Of a stretch of 64,000 bases of DNA, positions 8,213 to 16,509 are shown one piece after another. The stretch lies in NCBI RefSeq assembly GCF_020165195.1, contig NZ_JAIUHR010000013.1:1-64000 (forward strand). Reading direction: 5' to 3'. Each line of letters opens with the position of its first letter. Position 1 is the stretch's first letter. The translations under genes were made by a program, and so were the position numbers. Source of the stretch: Mesorhizobium sp. CA14. Its GTDB lineage: Bacteria > Pseudomonadota > Alphaproteobacteria > Rhizobiales > Rhizobiaceae. Under the pieces are notes generated by a model. That model searched no databases. It was not told the DNA's origin and saw only the letters and a list, made by a program, of their open reading frames with translations.

Positions 8213-9103
8213 ATGGCCAAAGCTTTTCGTGCCTCGGCGGGCATCCTGCTTGCGCCCGCCGTGACCTTGATCGGCGTGTTCGTTGTCGTGCCGATGCTGC
8301 TCACCATCTGGCTGTCCTTCCAGGACTGGTCGACGCAAACGCCCTTTTCCGACGCGAGCTTTACCGGCCTCGGCAATTTCCGCGAGATCTTCGGCCCCAC
8401 CTCGGTCGGTCGCGACTTCAAGACGGCCCTGCTCAACACCGCGATCTACACCGCGCTGTCGGTCGTCCTCATCCTGCCTTTGTCGGTTGTCTTCGGCCTG
8501 ATGGTCTATCAGCGCGAGGTCGCCGGCGGCACGGCGCTGCGCACGGTGCTGTTTTCCACCTACATGGTGCCGATGATCGCGGTGGCGCTGGTCTGGTCGA
8601 AACTCTATGCGCCGAGCGAGGGCCCGCTCAACCAGCTGCTCGGCCTGATCGGCATCGGCCCCCAGCCCTGGCTCTCCTCGCCACGCTCGGCGCTGGTCTC
8701 CATCGTCTTCCTCAATGTCTGGCAGCAGGTCGGCTATTTCACGGTGCTCGCCATCGCCGGACTGACGCAGATCCCCGGCAGCCTCTATGAAGCGGCGACG
8801 CTCGACGGCGCCAACGGCCGGGAACAGTTCCGCTTCATCTCCCTGCCCTTGCTTCGCCGCACGCTTCTGTTCAGCGCCGTCATCGCCATCATTAACGCGG
8901 TGCAGGTGTTCGAGCCGGTGGCGCTGATCACGCAAGGCGGACCGGTGGGCTCGACCAATGTGCTCACCTACCACATCCGCCGCGTCGGCATCGAACGCGC
9001 CCAGGGCGGGCTGGGCTCCGCCATGGCGGTGATGCTGATGCTGTCGCTGATCGTCAGCGTCTCCGCGCTGTTTGCCTTTGTCAATCGCAAGGACAGCGAA
9101 TGA
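8213..9103 (+). CDS. Sugar ABC transporter permease, MalF type
   Basis: A protein of 296 aa with about six membrane helices and an EAA loop (SLYEAATLDGANGREQFRFI, about residues 190-210). It is the first channel subunit for the importer whose binding protein is at 6883-8175. The ATG at 8213 has only a weak ribosome site (GGGTCCG), 37 nt after the upstream stop. Its stop overlaps the next start by 4 nt (9100-9103). Confidence 0.92.
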   Translation: MAKAFRASAGILLAPAVTLIGVFVVVPMLLTIWLSFQDWSTQTPFSDASFTGLGNFREIFGPTSVGRDFKTALLNTAIYTALSVVLILPLSVVFGLMVYQREVAGGTALRTVLFSTYMVPMIAVALVWSKLYAPSEGPLNQLLGLIGIGPQPWLSSPRSALVSIVFLNVWQQVGYFTVLAIAGLTQIPGSLYEAATLDGANGREQFRFISLPLLRRTLLFSAVIAIINAVQVFEPVALITQGGPVGSTNVLTYHIRRVGIERAQGGLGSAMAVMLMLSLIVSVSALFAFVNRKDSE

Positions 9104-9960
9104 GCGCGGCAACCCGATCGCTGTCCCGCAAGCGCCCTTCGGGCCGCAAGGCGCTGCTTGCGACCGCAATGCTTCTGGTCGCCGTCGCATCCGCCTTCCC
9201 GCTGGCCTGGATGGTGCTCACCAGCCTGAAGACGCCGGCCGAGACCATGCAGGTACCGCCGGTCTGGCTCCCGCATACGCCGACGCTGGAGGCCTTCGGC
9301 AAGGTCGCCGACGTGATCAATGTCGGACGCTCGATGTGGAATTCCTTGGTCATCGCCACAGTCACCACCGCCGGCATCCTGGTCACCAGCATGATGGCCG
9401 GCTACGCCTTCGCCAAATATTCCTTCCCCGGCCGCTCGCTGCTCTTCTCGCTGCTGATCGCCACCATGTTCCTGCCACCGATCGTGACGCTGATCCCGCT
9501 CTACCGCATGGTCGGCTCGATGGGCTTGAGCGCCAGCCTTGCCGGCATCATCGTGCCCAACCTCGCCAACGCCTTCGGCATCTTCCTGATGCGCCAGTTC
9601 ATAGCCGGCGTGCCCGACGATTTGATCGACGCCGCCCGCATGGACGGCGCCTCCGAGCTGCTCATCCTGTTCAAGATCGTGGCGCCGAGCGTCGCGCCCG
9701 CGATCGCAGCGCTCGCGCTCTTCGCCTTCGTCTATCACTGGAACAGCTATCTCTGGCCGCTCACCGTGCTGCAGGGCAATGCCGACGCCTATCCGATCGT
9801 CATCAGCCTCAGCCGGCTGCTCAGCTACAACCGCGGCGCCGTCAACACCGGCCTGGTGATGGCCGGCGCCACGCTCGCCGTGCTGCCGCCGCTGGTGCTC
9901 TTCGTCTTTCTGCAGCGCTTCTTCGTCGATTCGATCGTGGGGTCCGCGATCAAGGGGTAA
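9100..9960 (+). CDS. Carbohydrate ABC transporter permease, MalG type
   Basis: A protein of 286 aa with about six membrane helices and an EAA loop (DDLIDAARMDGASELLILFK). It is the second channel subunit and the last gene of this importer operon: the next gene (9982-10638) is convergent and unrelated. As with the divergent system, no ATPase gene is present, so both importers must borrow an MsmK/UgpC-type ATPase encoded elsewhere. Confidence 0.92.
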   Translation: MSAATRSLSRKRPSGRKALLATAMLLVAVASAFPLAWMVLTSLKTPAETMQVPPVWLPHTPTLEAFGKVADVINVGRSMWNSLVIATVTTAGILVTSMMAGYAFAKYSFPGRSLLFSLLIATMFLPPIVTLIPLYRMVGSMGLSASLAGIIVPNLANAFGIFLMRQFIAGVPDDLIDAARMDGASELLILFKIVAPSVAPAIAALALFAFVYHWNSYLWPLTVLQGNADAYPIVISLSRLLSYNRGAVNTGLVMAGATLAVLPPLVLFVFLQRFFVDSIVGSAIKG

Positions 9961-9981
9961 CCATCAGCACGACCGCTATCT

Positions 9982-10638
9982 TCATGATTTGATGCCCCGC
10001 AAGTAGTGCAGGCCGAGCCAGTTGAGCGGGCCGCCTTCTATGCGCTCGAATCCGGCTGCCGCCAGCGGTTCGCGGAAGCGGTGCAGGTCGAATTGGCCAT
10101 GTAGGCCGTGCTTTGCCGACATGTGTCTGCGCTCGCTGACGGGGCCGGCATAGTCGATCAGCAGCAGCCGTCCACCAGGGGGCAGAACACGTGCGGCCTC
10201 GCGCAGGCAAAAGCCGCGCCTTGCCTCCGGCACCATGTGCAGCACCGTCGTGAAAGTGACGACATCGAAGCGACCTTCCTCGAACGGCAGCTCGGCCGCA
10301 TCAGCATGATGAAATGGGATATCGAGGCCGGCCCGGCTCGCCTTGTGGCGCGCGGCGGCAAGCATCTTTTCGGAGACGTCGACCCCAACCACCGATCCAC
10401 CGGGCTGCACGCGGCGCCAGGCCGAAATCGCCTGGGTGCCGGTGCCGCATCCGACGTCCAGCAAGTGGAAGCCCGGCGCCAGGCCGGCCAGATCGAGCAG
10501 CGCCTCGCGATAGGCCCTGTCGCGTCCACGGGTCAATATGAGCACCAGCAGATCATAGAGGCGCGGAAAGCCGATGCCCCTGTTGGCCTCGGGGCCGATT
10601 GCGGCCCCGGCGTGTGCCTCGCTTCGCATATGGTGCAT
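9982..10638 (-). CDS. Class I SAM-dependent methyltransferase
   Basis: A protein of 218 aa of the UbiE/Methyltransf_11 type. Motif I is LLDVGCGTGTQAISAW (about 59-75), followed by the acidic GVDVSEKML segment and the post-motif DVVTFTTVLHMV. It transfers methyl from SAM to an unknown small molecule. ATG at 10638 is chosen over GTG at 10647, which is only one base from the AAAGGA ribosome site; the ATG lies 10 nt from it. It is divergent from a TetR regulator, its likely controller. Confidence 0.85.
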   Translation of the reverse strand: MHHMRSEAHAGAAIGPEANRGIGFPRLYDLLVLILTRGRDRAYREALLDLAGLAPGFHLLDVGCGTGTQAISAWRRVQPGGSVVGVDVSEKMLAAARHKASRAGLDIPFHHADAAELPFEEGRFDVVTFTTVLHMVPEARRGFCLREAARVLPPGGRLLLIDYAGPVSERRHMSAKHGLHGQFDLHRFREPLAAAGFERIEGGPLNWLGLHYLRGIKS

Positions 10639-10848
10639 ATTCGTCACGTCCTTTCTTCAGCAGCGCAAGGTCCAGGCCAACACCGGCATAGCGACCGCGG
10701 CTGGCGCAGTTTCGAAACAGCTCATATGATAATGGACAGCTTGTTCGGATTTTCGACGGAAGAAGCGGAGGGAACGTTCGTTACCGGACAATCCGAGCCC
10801 GCTGTCCCGGAAAAGTCGTATCCGTGCGGACAGCAAAGGAGCGAACCC

Positions 10849-11475
10849 ATGCCTCGGGAAATGGACCGGAGGGCCGCCCGCACCCGCAAAGCCCTTCATC
10901 AGGCGCTGCTGGCGCTGATGCTGCGCAAGGGCTACGAGGCCCTTTCGGTGCAGGACATTATCGACGAAGCCGACATCGGCCGCTCGACATTCTATGCGCA
11001 TTATACCGGCAAGGAGGACTTGCTGCGCAGCGGCTTCCAGATGCTTCGGGAGGAGCTCAAGGAGGCGCAGTCGGCGGCGAGCGCCGGAGCCGAAGCATCG
11101 CACGATGATCCGTTAGGCTTTAGCGCAGCCATGTTCGAGCATGCGGCCCGATATGCCGACCATTACCGCACGATGATCGGCGGTCGGGGCGGCACCGTGA
11201 CGGAGAACGAAATCCGCCTGATCCTGTCGGAAATGGTGCGGCAGGAATTGCCCCCTACCCTCCACGGCGATGCCGTCCCACGCGACTTCGTCGTGCAATT
11301 CATCGTCGGCGCCTTCCTCACGACGCTGAACTGGTGGTTCGAGCGAAAGCCGAAACTGTCGCCGTCCCAGGTAGACGCCATATTCCGGCGCCTCGCGCTC
11401 GAGGGGCTTTCACAGCTGATCGGCGACGAGCGCCGGCAGGTCGATCGCCCGGATGCAAGCCGCGATACCGCTTGA
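10849..11475 (+). CDS. TetR-family transcriptional regulator
   Basis: A protein of 208 aa. The N-terminal helix-turn-helix is clear (RTRKALHQALLALMLRKGY, then VQDIIDEADIGRSTFYAHY, about residues 10-55), followed by an all-helical ligand or dimer domain. ATG at 10849 is set by AAAGGAG 7 nt upstream; an in-frame extension to 10108 is antisense to the methyltransferase and is rejected. It most likely represses itself and the divergent methyltransferase. The 210-bp gap holds an imperfect inverted repeat CCGGACA/TGTCC (10784-10807) as a weak operator candidate. Confidence 0.88.
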   Translation: MPREMDRRAARTRKALHQALLALMLRKGYEALSVQDIIDEADIGRSTFYAHYTGKEDLLRSGFQMLREELKEAQSAASAGAEASHDDPLGFSAAMFEHAARYADHYRTMIGGRGGTVTENEIRLILSEMVRQELPPTLHGDAVPRDFVVQFIVGAFLTTLNWWFERKPKLSPSQVDAIFRRLALEGLSQLIGDERRQVDRPDASRDTA

Positions 11476-11505
11476 TCGGTCTCAAAGACGCAAGAGACGT
11501 AGCGC

Positions 11506-12690
11506 TTATCCAAACCTCGCCGTCGTCCAAGCCCCTCCCGCCGCATTCGACTCCACCGCGGCGGCGACAAACTTCACGCCGCGCGCGCCGTCGACGACAT
11601 CGGGTACCTGCGCCGCGCGCGCCACATCGATCGCACCGCCCGATCGATGCGCACGAATGATATCGGCGGCGTCGCGGTAGAAATTGGCGAAGGCCTCGAT
11701 ATAGCCTTCCGGATGCGCCGCCGGCATGCGCGAGACGCGCCGGGCTTCCGCCGTCGAGCCATGGCCGCCGCGCACCAGCGTGCGGGTTTCCTCGCCATAG
11801 GGCGAGAAGCGCAGTTCCTCCGGCCGCGAGCCCGACCACTCGAGCCCGGCCTTCTCGCCATAGATGCGTACCGAAAGGTCGTTGTAGTGACCGGGCGAGG
11901 TCTGGCTGGCGAGGATCGTGCCGCGCGCTCCGCCCGTCCAGCGCACGAGCACATGCGCGTTATCGTCAAGCCGCCGTCCCGGCACGGCGGTGAAGAGGTC
12001 GGCCGAGACCGCCTCGGCCTCGAAGGCGGAGACGAAGCTTGCCAGGTTGAAGGCGTGCACGCCGATATCGGCGAGCACCGCCGATTGTCCGGCACGCGCC
12101 GGATCGGTGCGCCATTCCGCCTGCTTCTGACCCTCGGCGTCGATCGGCTTGGTCAGCCAGTCCTGGATATAGGCGCCATGCACCGACACGATGCGGCCGA
12201 GCTCGCCCGCCGCCACCATCTCGCGCGCCTGGCGCACCATGGCGTAGCCGGTGTTGTTGAGCGTGACGACGAAGCGGCGCTGCTTCGCTTTGGTCAGCGC
12301 AACCAGTGCTTGCGCCTCTTCAAGCGTCGTCGACAGCGGCTTGTCGCAGATGACGTCGATGCCGGCCTCAAGGAAGGCGGTGGCGATCGGTGCGTGCAGA
12401 TGGTTGGGCGTGACGATGACGACCGCCTCGATGCCGTCGGCCCGCGCCGCTTCGGCCTTCGCCATGGCGCGGTAGTCGGCATAGCTGCGCTCCGGCGCGA
12501 TGCCGATCTCCGCGGCGGAGGCGGCTGCGTTCTCCGGATCGGAGGACAACGCGCCCGCGACCAGCGCGATCTGGTCGTCGAGCCGCATGGCCAGCCGATG
12601 CACGGCGCCGATGAAGGCGTTACGGCCGCCTCCGACCATGCCGACCCGCAAGCGTTGGCGCGACGTACCATCGGCGGTTGCATAGACCAT
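11506..12690 (-). CDS. Gfo/Idh/MocA-family NAD(P)-dependent oxidoreductase
   Basis: A protein of 394 aa. The N-terminal Rossmann domain starts RVGMVGGGRNAFIG, the family DKP (for EKP) sits in VICDKPLST, and the catalytic-type D-x-x-x-H lies in ADIGVHAFNLA. Members oxidise or reduce ring hydroxyls of sugars, inositols and related compounds. ATG at 12690 has GAGGA 8 nt upstream; an in-frame extension to 13122 has no supporting site and runs through a palindromic repeat. It is divergent from the RpiR regulator and faces away from the SDR/polyol operon, probably the same catabolic regulon. Confidence 0.9.
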   Translation of the reverse strand: MVYATADGTSRQRLRVGMVGGGRNAFIGAVHRLAMRLDDQIALVAGALSSDPENAAASAAEIGIAPERSYADYRAMAKAEAARADGIEAVVIVTPNHLHAPIATAFLEAGIDVICDKPLSTTLEEAQALVALTKAKQRRFVVTLNNTGYAMVRQAREMVAAGELGRIVSVHGAYIQDWLTKPIDAEGQKQAEWRTDPARAGQSAVLADIGVHAFNLASFVSAFEAEAVSADLFTAVPGRRLDDNAHVLVRWTGGARGTILASQTSPGHYNDLSVRIYGEKAGLEWSGSRPEELRFSPYGEETRTLVRGGHGSTAEARRVSRMPAAHPEGYIEAFANFYRDAADIIRAHRSGGAIDVARAAQVPDVVDGARGVKFVAAAVESNAAGGAWTTARFG

Positions 12691-12776
12691 GTTTCGATTC
12701 CTCGCGGATAACTGTCGTTGGCAGCGCGCGACTATACGGGGCTTCCCACCAGTTTCGAACAGTTTTTCCAGATTTT

Positions 12777-12788
12777 GTTTTGTAAAAC
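12777..12788. promoter_or_regulatory. Candidate operator GTTTT-GT-AAAAC
   Basis: A short inverted repeat with arms GTTTT and AAAAC, 87-98 bp upstream of the Gfo/Idh/MocA start, lies in an AT-rich patch of an otherwise GC-rich gap. It may be a site for the divergent RpiR regulator. The rest of the 410-bp gap (12691-13100) holds a palindromic repeat element and no gene. Confidence 0.3.
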
Positions 12789-12862
12789 GATCGTGCCGCA
12801 CTAGGTTTGCGCGGACCGGTCGAAGGAGGGTTCGATGAGTTTGCGCGATTTTCCGTGCGCTA

Positions 12863-13043
12863 GCGCCGCCCCTCATCCACCTACCCGCACCTTCTCCCCG
12901 TATAGTGACGGGGAGAAGGGGACTGGGCGCGGCGCCGGCTCGTTTCCTGCAACGCTGGCGATTGGCGAAACCATCGATGACAGCGCCCCTCTCCCCGTCA
13001 CTATACGGGGAGAGGATGCCGGCAGGCAGGTGAGGGGCGGCGC
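12863..13043. repeat. Palindromic mosaic repeat element (RIME-like), copy 1
   Basis: A 181-bp element bounded by the inverted repeats GCGCCGCCCCTCA (12863-12875) and TGAGGGGCGGCGC (13031-13043). Inside are two hairpins that are reverse complements of each other (CTCCCCGT...ACGGGGAG, near 12893-12916 and 12992-13013), flanking a centre with CTGCAACGCTGG (12947-12958). The same centre occurs at 25997-26008 inside another copy. It resembles rhizobial intergenic mosaic elements; no coding capacity is seen. Confidence 0.8.
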
Positions 13044-13100
13044 CGACATCGACAATTGGTGGTCCTCCGGTGTGATAGCTCAAACCCGGGCCGCCGCCAC

Positions 13101-13988
13101 ATGAGCGGCGTGCGAACCTCACCCGGCCAGGCCGGCGACAGCGCTCCCCGCAAACAAGGCCGTTCGCTGGCGGCGCTTGGCTACACCAAGCCGCAAACCT
13201 ACGAGGAATTGCGGGCGGTGCTTGCGTCGGGGACCGTGCATTTCCCGAAACGTCTTCGCCAGGTGGCGATCTTTCTCTGGCAGCATCCGAGCGAGGTGGC
13301 GCTTGGCACGATCGCGCAGGTGGCGGACCAAGCCGGCGTGCAGCCTTCGACCCTGGTGCGCTTCGCGCAGATCTTCGGCTATTCCGGCTTTTCCGATTTC
13401 CAGCTCCTGTTCAAGGACCGCATGAAGGGATCCTGGCCGGATACGCAAGGCAGCCCGGACAAGGCCGAGGAGCCGAACGCCAACCTGCATTTCCTCAACG
13501 GCATGGTCGGTGCCTGCCAAGCCTCGCTCGGCCGCATCGGCAATGATTTCGATATCGCTGCCTTCGAGACGATGGTCGATCATCTGGCAGCGGCCGAACT
13601 GATCTATGTCATCGGCAGCAAACGCGCCTTCCCCGTCACCACCTATCTGTCGCTGACGCTGTCGCAGCAGGGCGTGCGCAACGTGCTGGTCGACAATGTC
13701 GGCTCGACCGCGCTCGACCAGGTCGGCTGCATCTCGCCGCGCGACGCGGTGCTGGCCGTCTCCTTCAGCCCCTACAACTCGATCACGCCCGATCTCGTCG
13801 CCGTGGCGCATGAGCGCAAGGCGCGCATTCTCACCATCACCGACAGCACCTTCTCGCCGCTGGCAAAACTCTCCGACACCTGGCTTGAAGTGGTCGAGCA
13901 GGACTTTGGCGGTTTCCGCTCGCTCGCCGCCTCGCTCGCGGTTGGCATGGCGTTGGTCCACGGCGTCGTCGCGCAGCGGACAGGCTGA
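13101..13988 (+). CDS. MurR/RpiR-family transcriptional regulator
   Basis: A protein of 295 aa: an N-terminal RpiR helix-turn-helix (about 60-110, with TIAQVADQAGVQPSTLVRFA) and a C-terminal SIS domain (YVIGSKRAF, later VLAVSFSPY) that would bind a phosphosugar effector. ATG at 13101 gives the usual family length but has no clear ribosome site. It stands between the divergent Gfo/Idh gene and the SDR-polyol dehydrogenase-ABC operon and is their likely regulator. Confidence 0.88.
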   Translation: MSGVRTSPGQAGDSAPRKQGRSLAALGYTKPQTYEELRAVLASGTVHFPKRLRQVAIFLWQHPSEVALGTIAQVADQAGVQPSTLVRFAQIFGYSGFSDFQLLFKDRMKGSWPDTQGSPDKAEEPNANLHFLNGMVGACQASLGRIGNDFDIAAFETMVDHLAAAELIYVIGSKRAFPVTTYLSLTLSQQGVRNVLVDNVGSTALDQVGCISPRDAVLAVSFSPYNSITPDLVAVAHERKARILTITDSTFSPLAKLSDTWLEVVEQDFGGFRSLAASLAVGMALVHGVVAQRTG

Positions 13989-13993
13989 CAAGA

Positions 13994-14060
13994 GCAACTC
14001 CAGGAAAAGTGTGAGCGGTTAAGTTCGGCGTCTTCGCCGTAACCTTCCGTCCGGAATTGC
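13994..14060. repeat. REP-like palindrome, long form (copy c)
   Basis: Outer arms GCAACTCC and GGAATTGC (7 of 8 pairs) enclose AGGAAAAGTGTGAGCGGTT, a small CGGCG/CGCCG hairpin and TTCCGTCC. A nearly identical copy lies at 35650-35717. The AAAAGTGTG-AGCGG core links it to the palindromes at 5196 and 22156. Confidence 0.75.
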
Positions 14061-14078
14061 GAAAGACAAGGAGACAGG

Positions 14079-14112
14079 GCGGTTCACCGGTTGCATGAAA
14101 ACGGTGAACCGC
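14079..14112 (+). terminator. Strong hairpin after rpiR, terminator-like
   Basis: A perfect 11-bp inverted repeat, GCGGTTCACCG/CGGTGAACCGC, has a 12-nt loop and is followed by TTTAG. It lies 18 nt beyond the REP-like element. It could end the rpiR transcript or be the second half of a bipartite repeat, as at 22212-22255. Confidence 0.5.
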
Positions 14113-14122
14113 TTTAGCACGA

Positions 14123-14156
14123 TTGACTAAAGAGAACTATCATTCCATATTTGGAA
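14123..14156 (+). promoter_or_regulatory. Candidate promoter with overlapping operator for SDR operon
   Basis: TTGACT (14123-14128) and CATATT (14146-14151) are 17 bp apart, fitting a sigma-70-type promoter. The -10 lies inside a perfect inverted repeat TTCCA-TATT-TGGAA (14143-14156), a natural repressor site. The SDR gene starts 29 bp after the palindrome. The RpiR regulator just upstream is the obvious candidate to bind here. Confidence 0.5.
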
Positions 14157-14184
14157 AAATGGAAACTTTGTTCCGGGAGGAGGA

Positions 14185-14967
14185 ATGGAGGTTCGTCTCG
14201 ACGGCAAGGTGGTGCTGGTCACCGGCGCAACGCAAGGCATCGGCCGCGCGATCGCCGAGACTCTTGCACGTTCCGGCACCGCCGGACTGCTGATCACTGG
14301 CCGGGACCAGAAGCGCGGCGACGCGGTCACCGCCGAACTCGCGGCCATGGGCACTCCCGCCGCCTTCGCTGCTGCCGATCTCGGCGACCCCGAGGCCCCG
14401 GCGCGGCTGGCGCAAGCCTGCATCGACCACTTCGGTCGCATCGACGGGCTGGTCAACGCCGCCGGTCTGACCGATCGCGCTTCCTTCGTCGATGCCACGC
14501 TCGACGACTGGGCGTCGCTGTTTGCCGTCAACGCCCGCGCGCCCTTCTTCCTGATACAGGCGGCAATCGCCGATATGAAGAGACGCGGACAGGGCGGCTC
14601 GATCGTCAACATCCTGTCGATCAACGCGCATTGCGGCTCGCCGGAACTCGCAGTCTATTCCGCCACCAAGGGTGCGCTGGCGACGCTGACCAAGAACGCC
14701 GCCAATGCCCATCGCTTCGACCGCATCCGCGTGAACGGCATCAATGTCGGCTGGACCGATACGCCGGCCGAACGGATCATGCAGGCCGAGACGCTCGGCC
14801 ATGGCCCGGGCTGGCTGGATGCGGCCAATGCGACGCAGCCCTTCGGCCGGCTTTTCTCCGTGACCGACATAGCCAATCTTGCCGTCTTCCTGCTTTCCGA
14901 CGCGGCAGGTCCGATGACCGGGGCGCTAATCGACCAGGAGCAATGGGTGATCGGAGCCAATCGGTGA
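14185..14967 (+). CDS. Short-chain dehydrogenase/reductase (SDR)
   Basis: A protein of 260 aa, a classical SDR: cofactor motif TGATQGIGRAIAE (about 13-25), NAAG near residue 92, catalytic Ser in NILSINAHCG and Y-x-x-x-K as YSATKGA. It probably oxidises a sugar or polyol hydroxyl with NAD(P). A strong GGGAGGAGG ribosome site precedes ATG 14185. Its stop overlaps the next start (GTGA, 14964-14967), so it is coupled to the polyol dehydrogenase, and the two may catalyse successive steps. Confidence 0.92.
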   Translation: MEVRLDGKVVLVTGATQGIGRAIAETLARSGTAGLLITGRDQKRGDAVTAELAAMGTPAAFAAADLGDPEAPARLAQACIDHFGRIDGLVNAAGLTDRASFVDATLDDWASLFAVNARAPFFLIQAAIADMKRRGQGGSIVNILSINAHCGSPELAVYSATKGALATLTKNAANAHRFDRIRVNGINVGWTDTPAERIMQAETLGHGPGWLDAANATQPFGRLFSVTDIANLAVFLLSDAAGPMTGALIDQEQWVIGANR

Positions 14968-16490
14968 GCCCCGAGAACCTCAGCCCTGCCCTGCTCGGTC
15001 GACTGCCGCCCGAGGTCCGCACGCCGGCTTACGATCGCGCCGCGCTGAAGCCGAGCATCGCCCATATCGGCGTCGGCGCCTTCCACCGCTGCCACCAGGC
15101 CGAATACACCGACGACCTCCTGGCGAAGGATTTCGACCGCTGGGGACTGGTCGGCATCAATATCCGCCCTCCTCTGCTGGCCGGCACGCTCGGCCGGCAG
15201 AGCGGCCTCTACACACGGCTGATCCGCCAGAACGACGAAGTCGAAGCGCGCGTCATCGGCAGCATCGTTCGCGTCGTCGACAGCCAGGACAGTGCGGCGC
15301 CGGCGCTGGACGTGCTCGCCTCGCCCGACATCGAGATGGTCACCATGACTGTGACCGAGAAAGGCTATTGCCACATCCCCTCGAGTGGCGCGCTCGACCT
15401 CGACCACCCCGATATCGTCCACGACCTCGCCAATCCTGAGACGCCGCGCAGCGTGCCCGGTATCCTGGCGCGCGCGCTGGAACTGCGCATGGCCACGCAT
15501 GCCAGGCCGGTGACACTGTTGTCCTGCGATAACATCCCGACCAACGGCATCATCCTCGGCACTGTCGTGCGGACATTTGCCAAACGGCGCGGCCGGCGGC
15601 TGGCGGACTGGATCGAAGCCAATGTCGCCTTCCCCTCGGCCATGGTCGACCGCATCGCGCCGGCGACGACCGAGGCCGATATCGACACCGTTGAGCAGCG
15701 CTTCGGCTACCGCGACGGCGCCGTGGTGGTGGGCGAGCGCTTCCGCCAATGGGTGATCGAAAATCGCTTCGCCGGCCGCGTGCCCCGCTGGGACCTTGTC
15801 GGCGCAACCTTCGTCGACAATGTCACGCCATTCGAGCATCTCAAGATGCGGGTGCTGAACGGTGCCCAGACGACGCTCAGCTATCTCGGGGTTTTGGGCG
15901 GCTTCGAACACACGTTCGAGACCATCGCCGACCCGGTTCTGGCCCGTTTCGCTCGGCGCATGCTGACCGAGGAAGTGGTGCCGACGCTGACGCCCGTGCC
16001 CGGCGTTCGGCCGGCGGCCTATGTCGAGCAGAGCCTGTCGCGCCTCACCAACACGGCAATCCGCCACCGCAACCACCAGATCGCCACCGACGGCTCGCAG
16101 AAGATCGTGCAGCGCCTGCTCAACCCGATCCGCGACCGGCTGGCGAAGGGCGAGGGCGTTGCGCTCCTCTCGGTGCCGGTCGCCGGCTGGATGGCTTACC
16201 TGATCAAGGCTTCCGCCCGCTTCGGCCGCGCCTGGCAGGTGTCAGATCCGTTTGCCGACAGGATCGCCGCCATTGCCGACCGCATCGGTGCGGACAACAA
16301 AGCGCTCGTCGATTCGATCCTCGCCATCGACGCTGTCTTCGACCCGTCCTTGGCCGCCAACGCGACATTCCGGGCGCATATCATCGCCGGGCTCGATGGT
16401 TTGCTCTCGAACGATCCGATGGGCTTTGTCGGACAGGTCTGCGCTGGGCCAACCGATGCGCGGTTGAAGCAGCCGGCGCGATCTGCATAG
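14964..16490 (+). CDS. Mannitol dehydrogenase-family oxidoreductase
   Basis: A protein of 508 aa of the long-chain polyol dehydrogenase family (mannitol, arabinitol, fructuronate, tagaturonate enzymes). It shows the N-terminal IGVGAFHRCHQAEYTDDLL and the core helix KMRVLNGAQTTLSYLG. In characterised members the core is K-x4-N-x2-H; here K and N are kept but the His position is Gln. The start is GTG at 14964, inside the SDR stop, with GGAG 7 nt upstream; the longer open frame to 14151 runs through the SDR gene. Substrate is likely a hexitol, pentitol or uronate, not resolvable here. Confidence 0.9.
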   Translation: MSPENLSPALLGRLPPEVRTPAYDRAALKPSIAHIGVGAFHRCHQAEYTDDLLAKDFDRWGLVGINIRPPLLAGTLGRQSGLYTRLIRQNDEVEARVIGSIVRVVDSQDSAAPALDVLASPDIEMVTMTVTEKGYCHIPSSGALDLDHPDIVHDLANPETPRSVPGILARALELRMATHARPVTLLSCDNIPTNGIILGTVVRTFAKRRGRRLADWIEANVAFPSAMVDRIAPATTEADIDTVEQRFGYRDGAVVVGERFRQWVIENRFAGRVPRWDLVGATFVDNVTPFEHLKMRVLNGAQTTLSYLGVLGGFEHTFETIADPVLARFARRMLTEEVVPTLTPVPGVRPAAYVEQSLSRLTNTAIRHRNHQIATDGSQKIVQRLLNPIRDRLAKGEGVALLSVPVAGWMAYLIKASARFGRAWQVSDPFADRIAAIADRIGADNKALVDSILAIDAVFDPSLAANATFRAHIIAGLDGLLSNDPMGFVGQVCAGPTDARLKQPARSA

Positions 16491-16509
16491 TTAGCAACCG
16501 GGAGGGATC

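Noticed and set aside
10108..10848. A 247-codon N-terminal extension of the TetR regulator
   Set aside because: It is antisense to the methyltransferase gene, and AAAGGAG marks ATG 10849.
12691..13122. An N-terminal extension of the Gfo/Idh protein through the palindromic element
   Set aside because: It translates a repeat, and GAGGA marks ATG 12690 at the Rossmann fold start.
14151..16490. A single 779-codon frame covering the SDR gene and the polyol dehydrogenase
   Set aside because: The first 271 codons are a wrong frame of the SDR gene; the real start is GTG 14964, overlapping the SDR stop.
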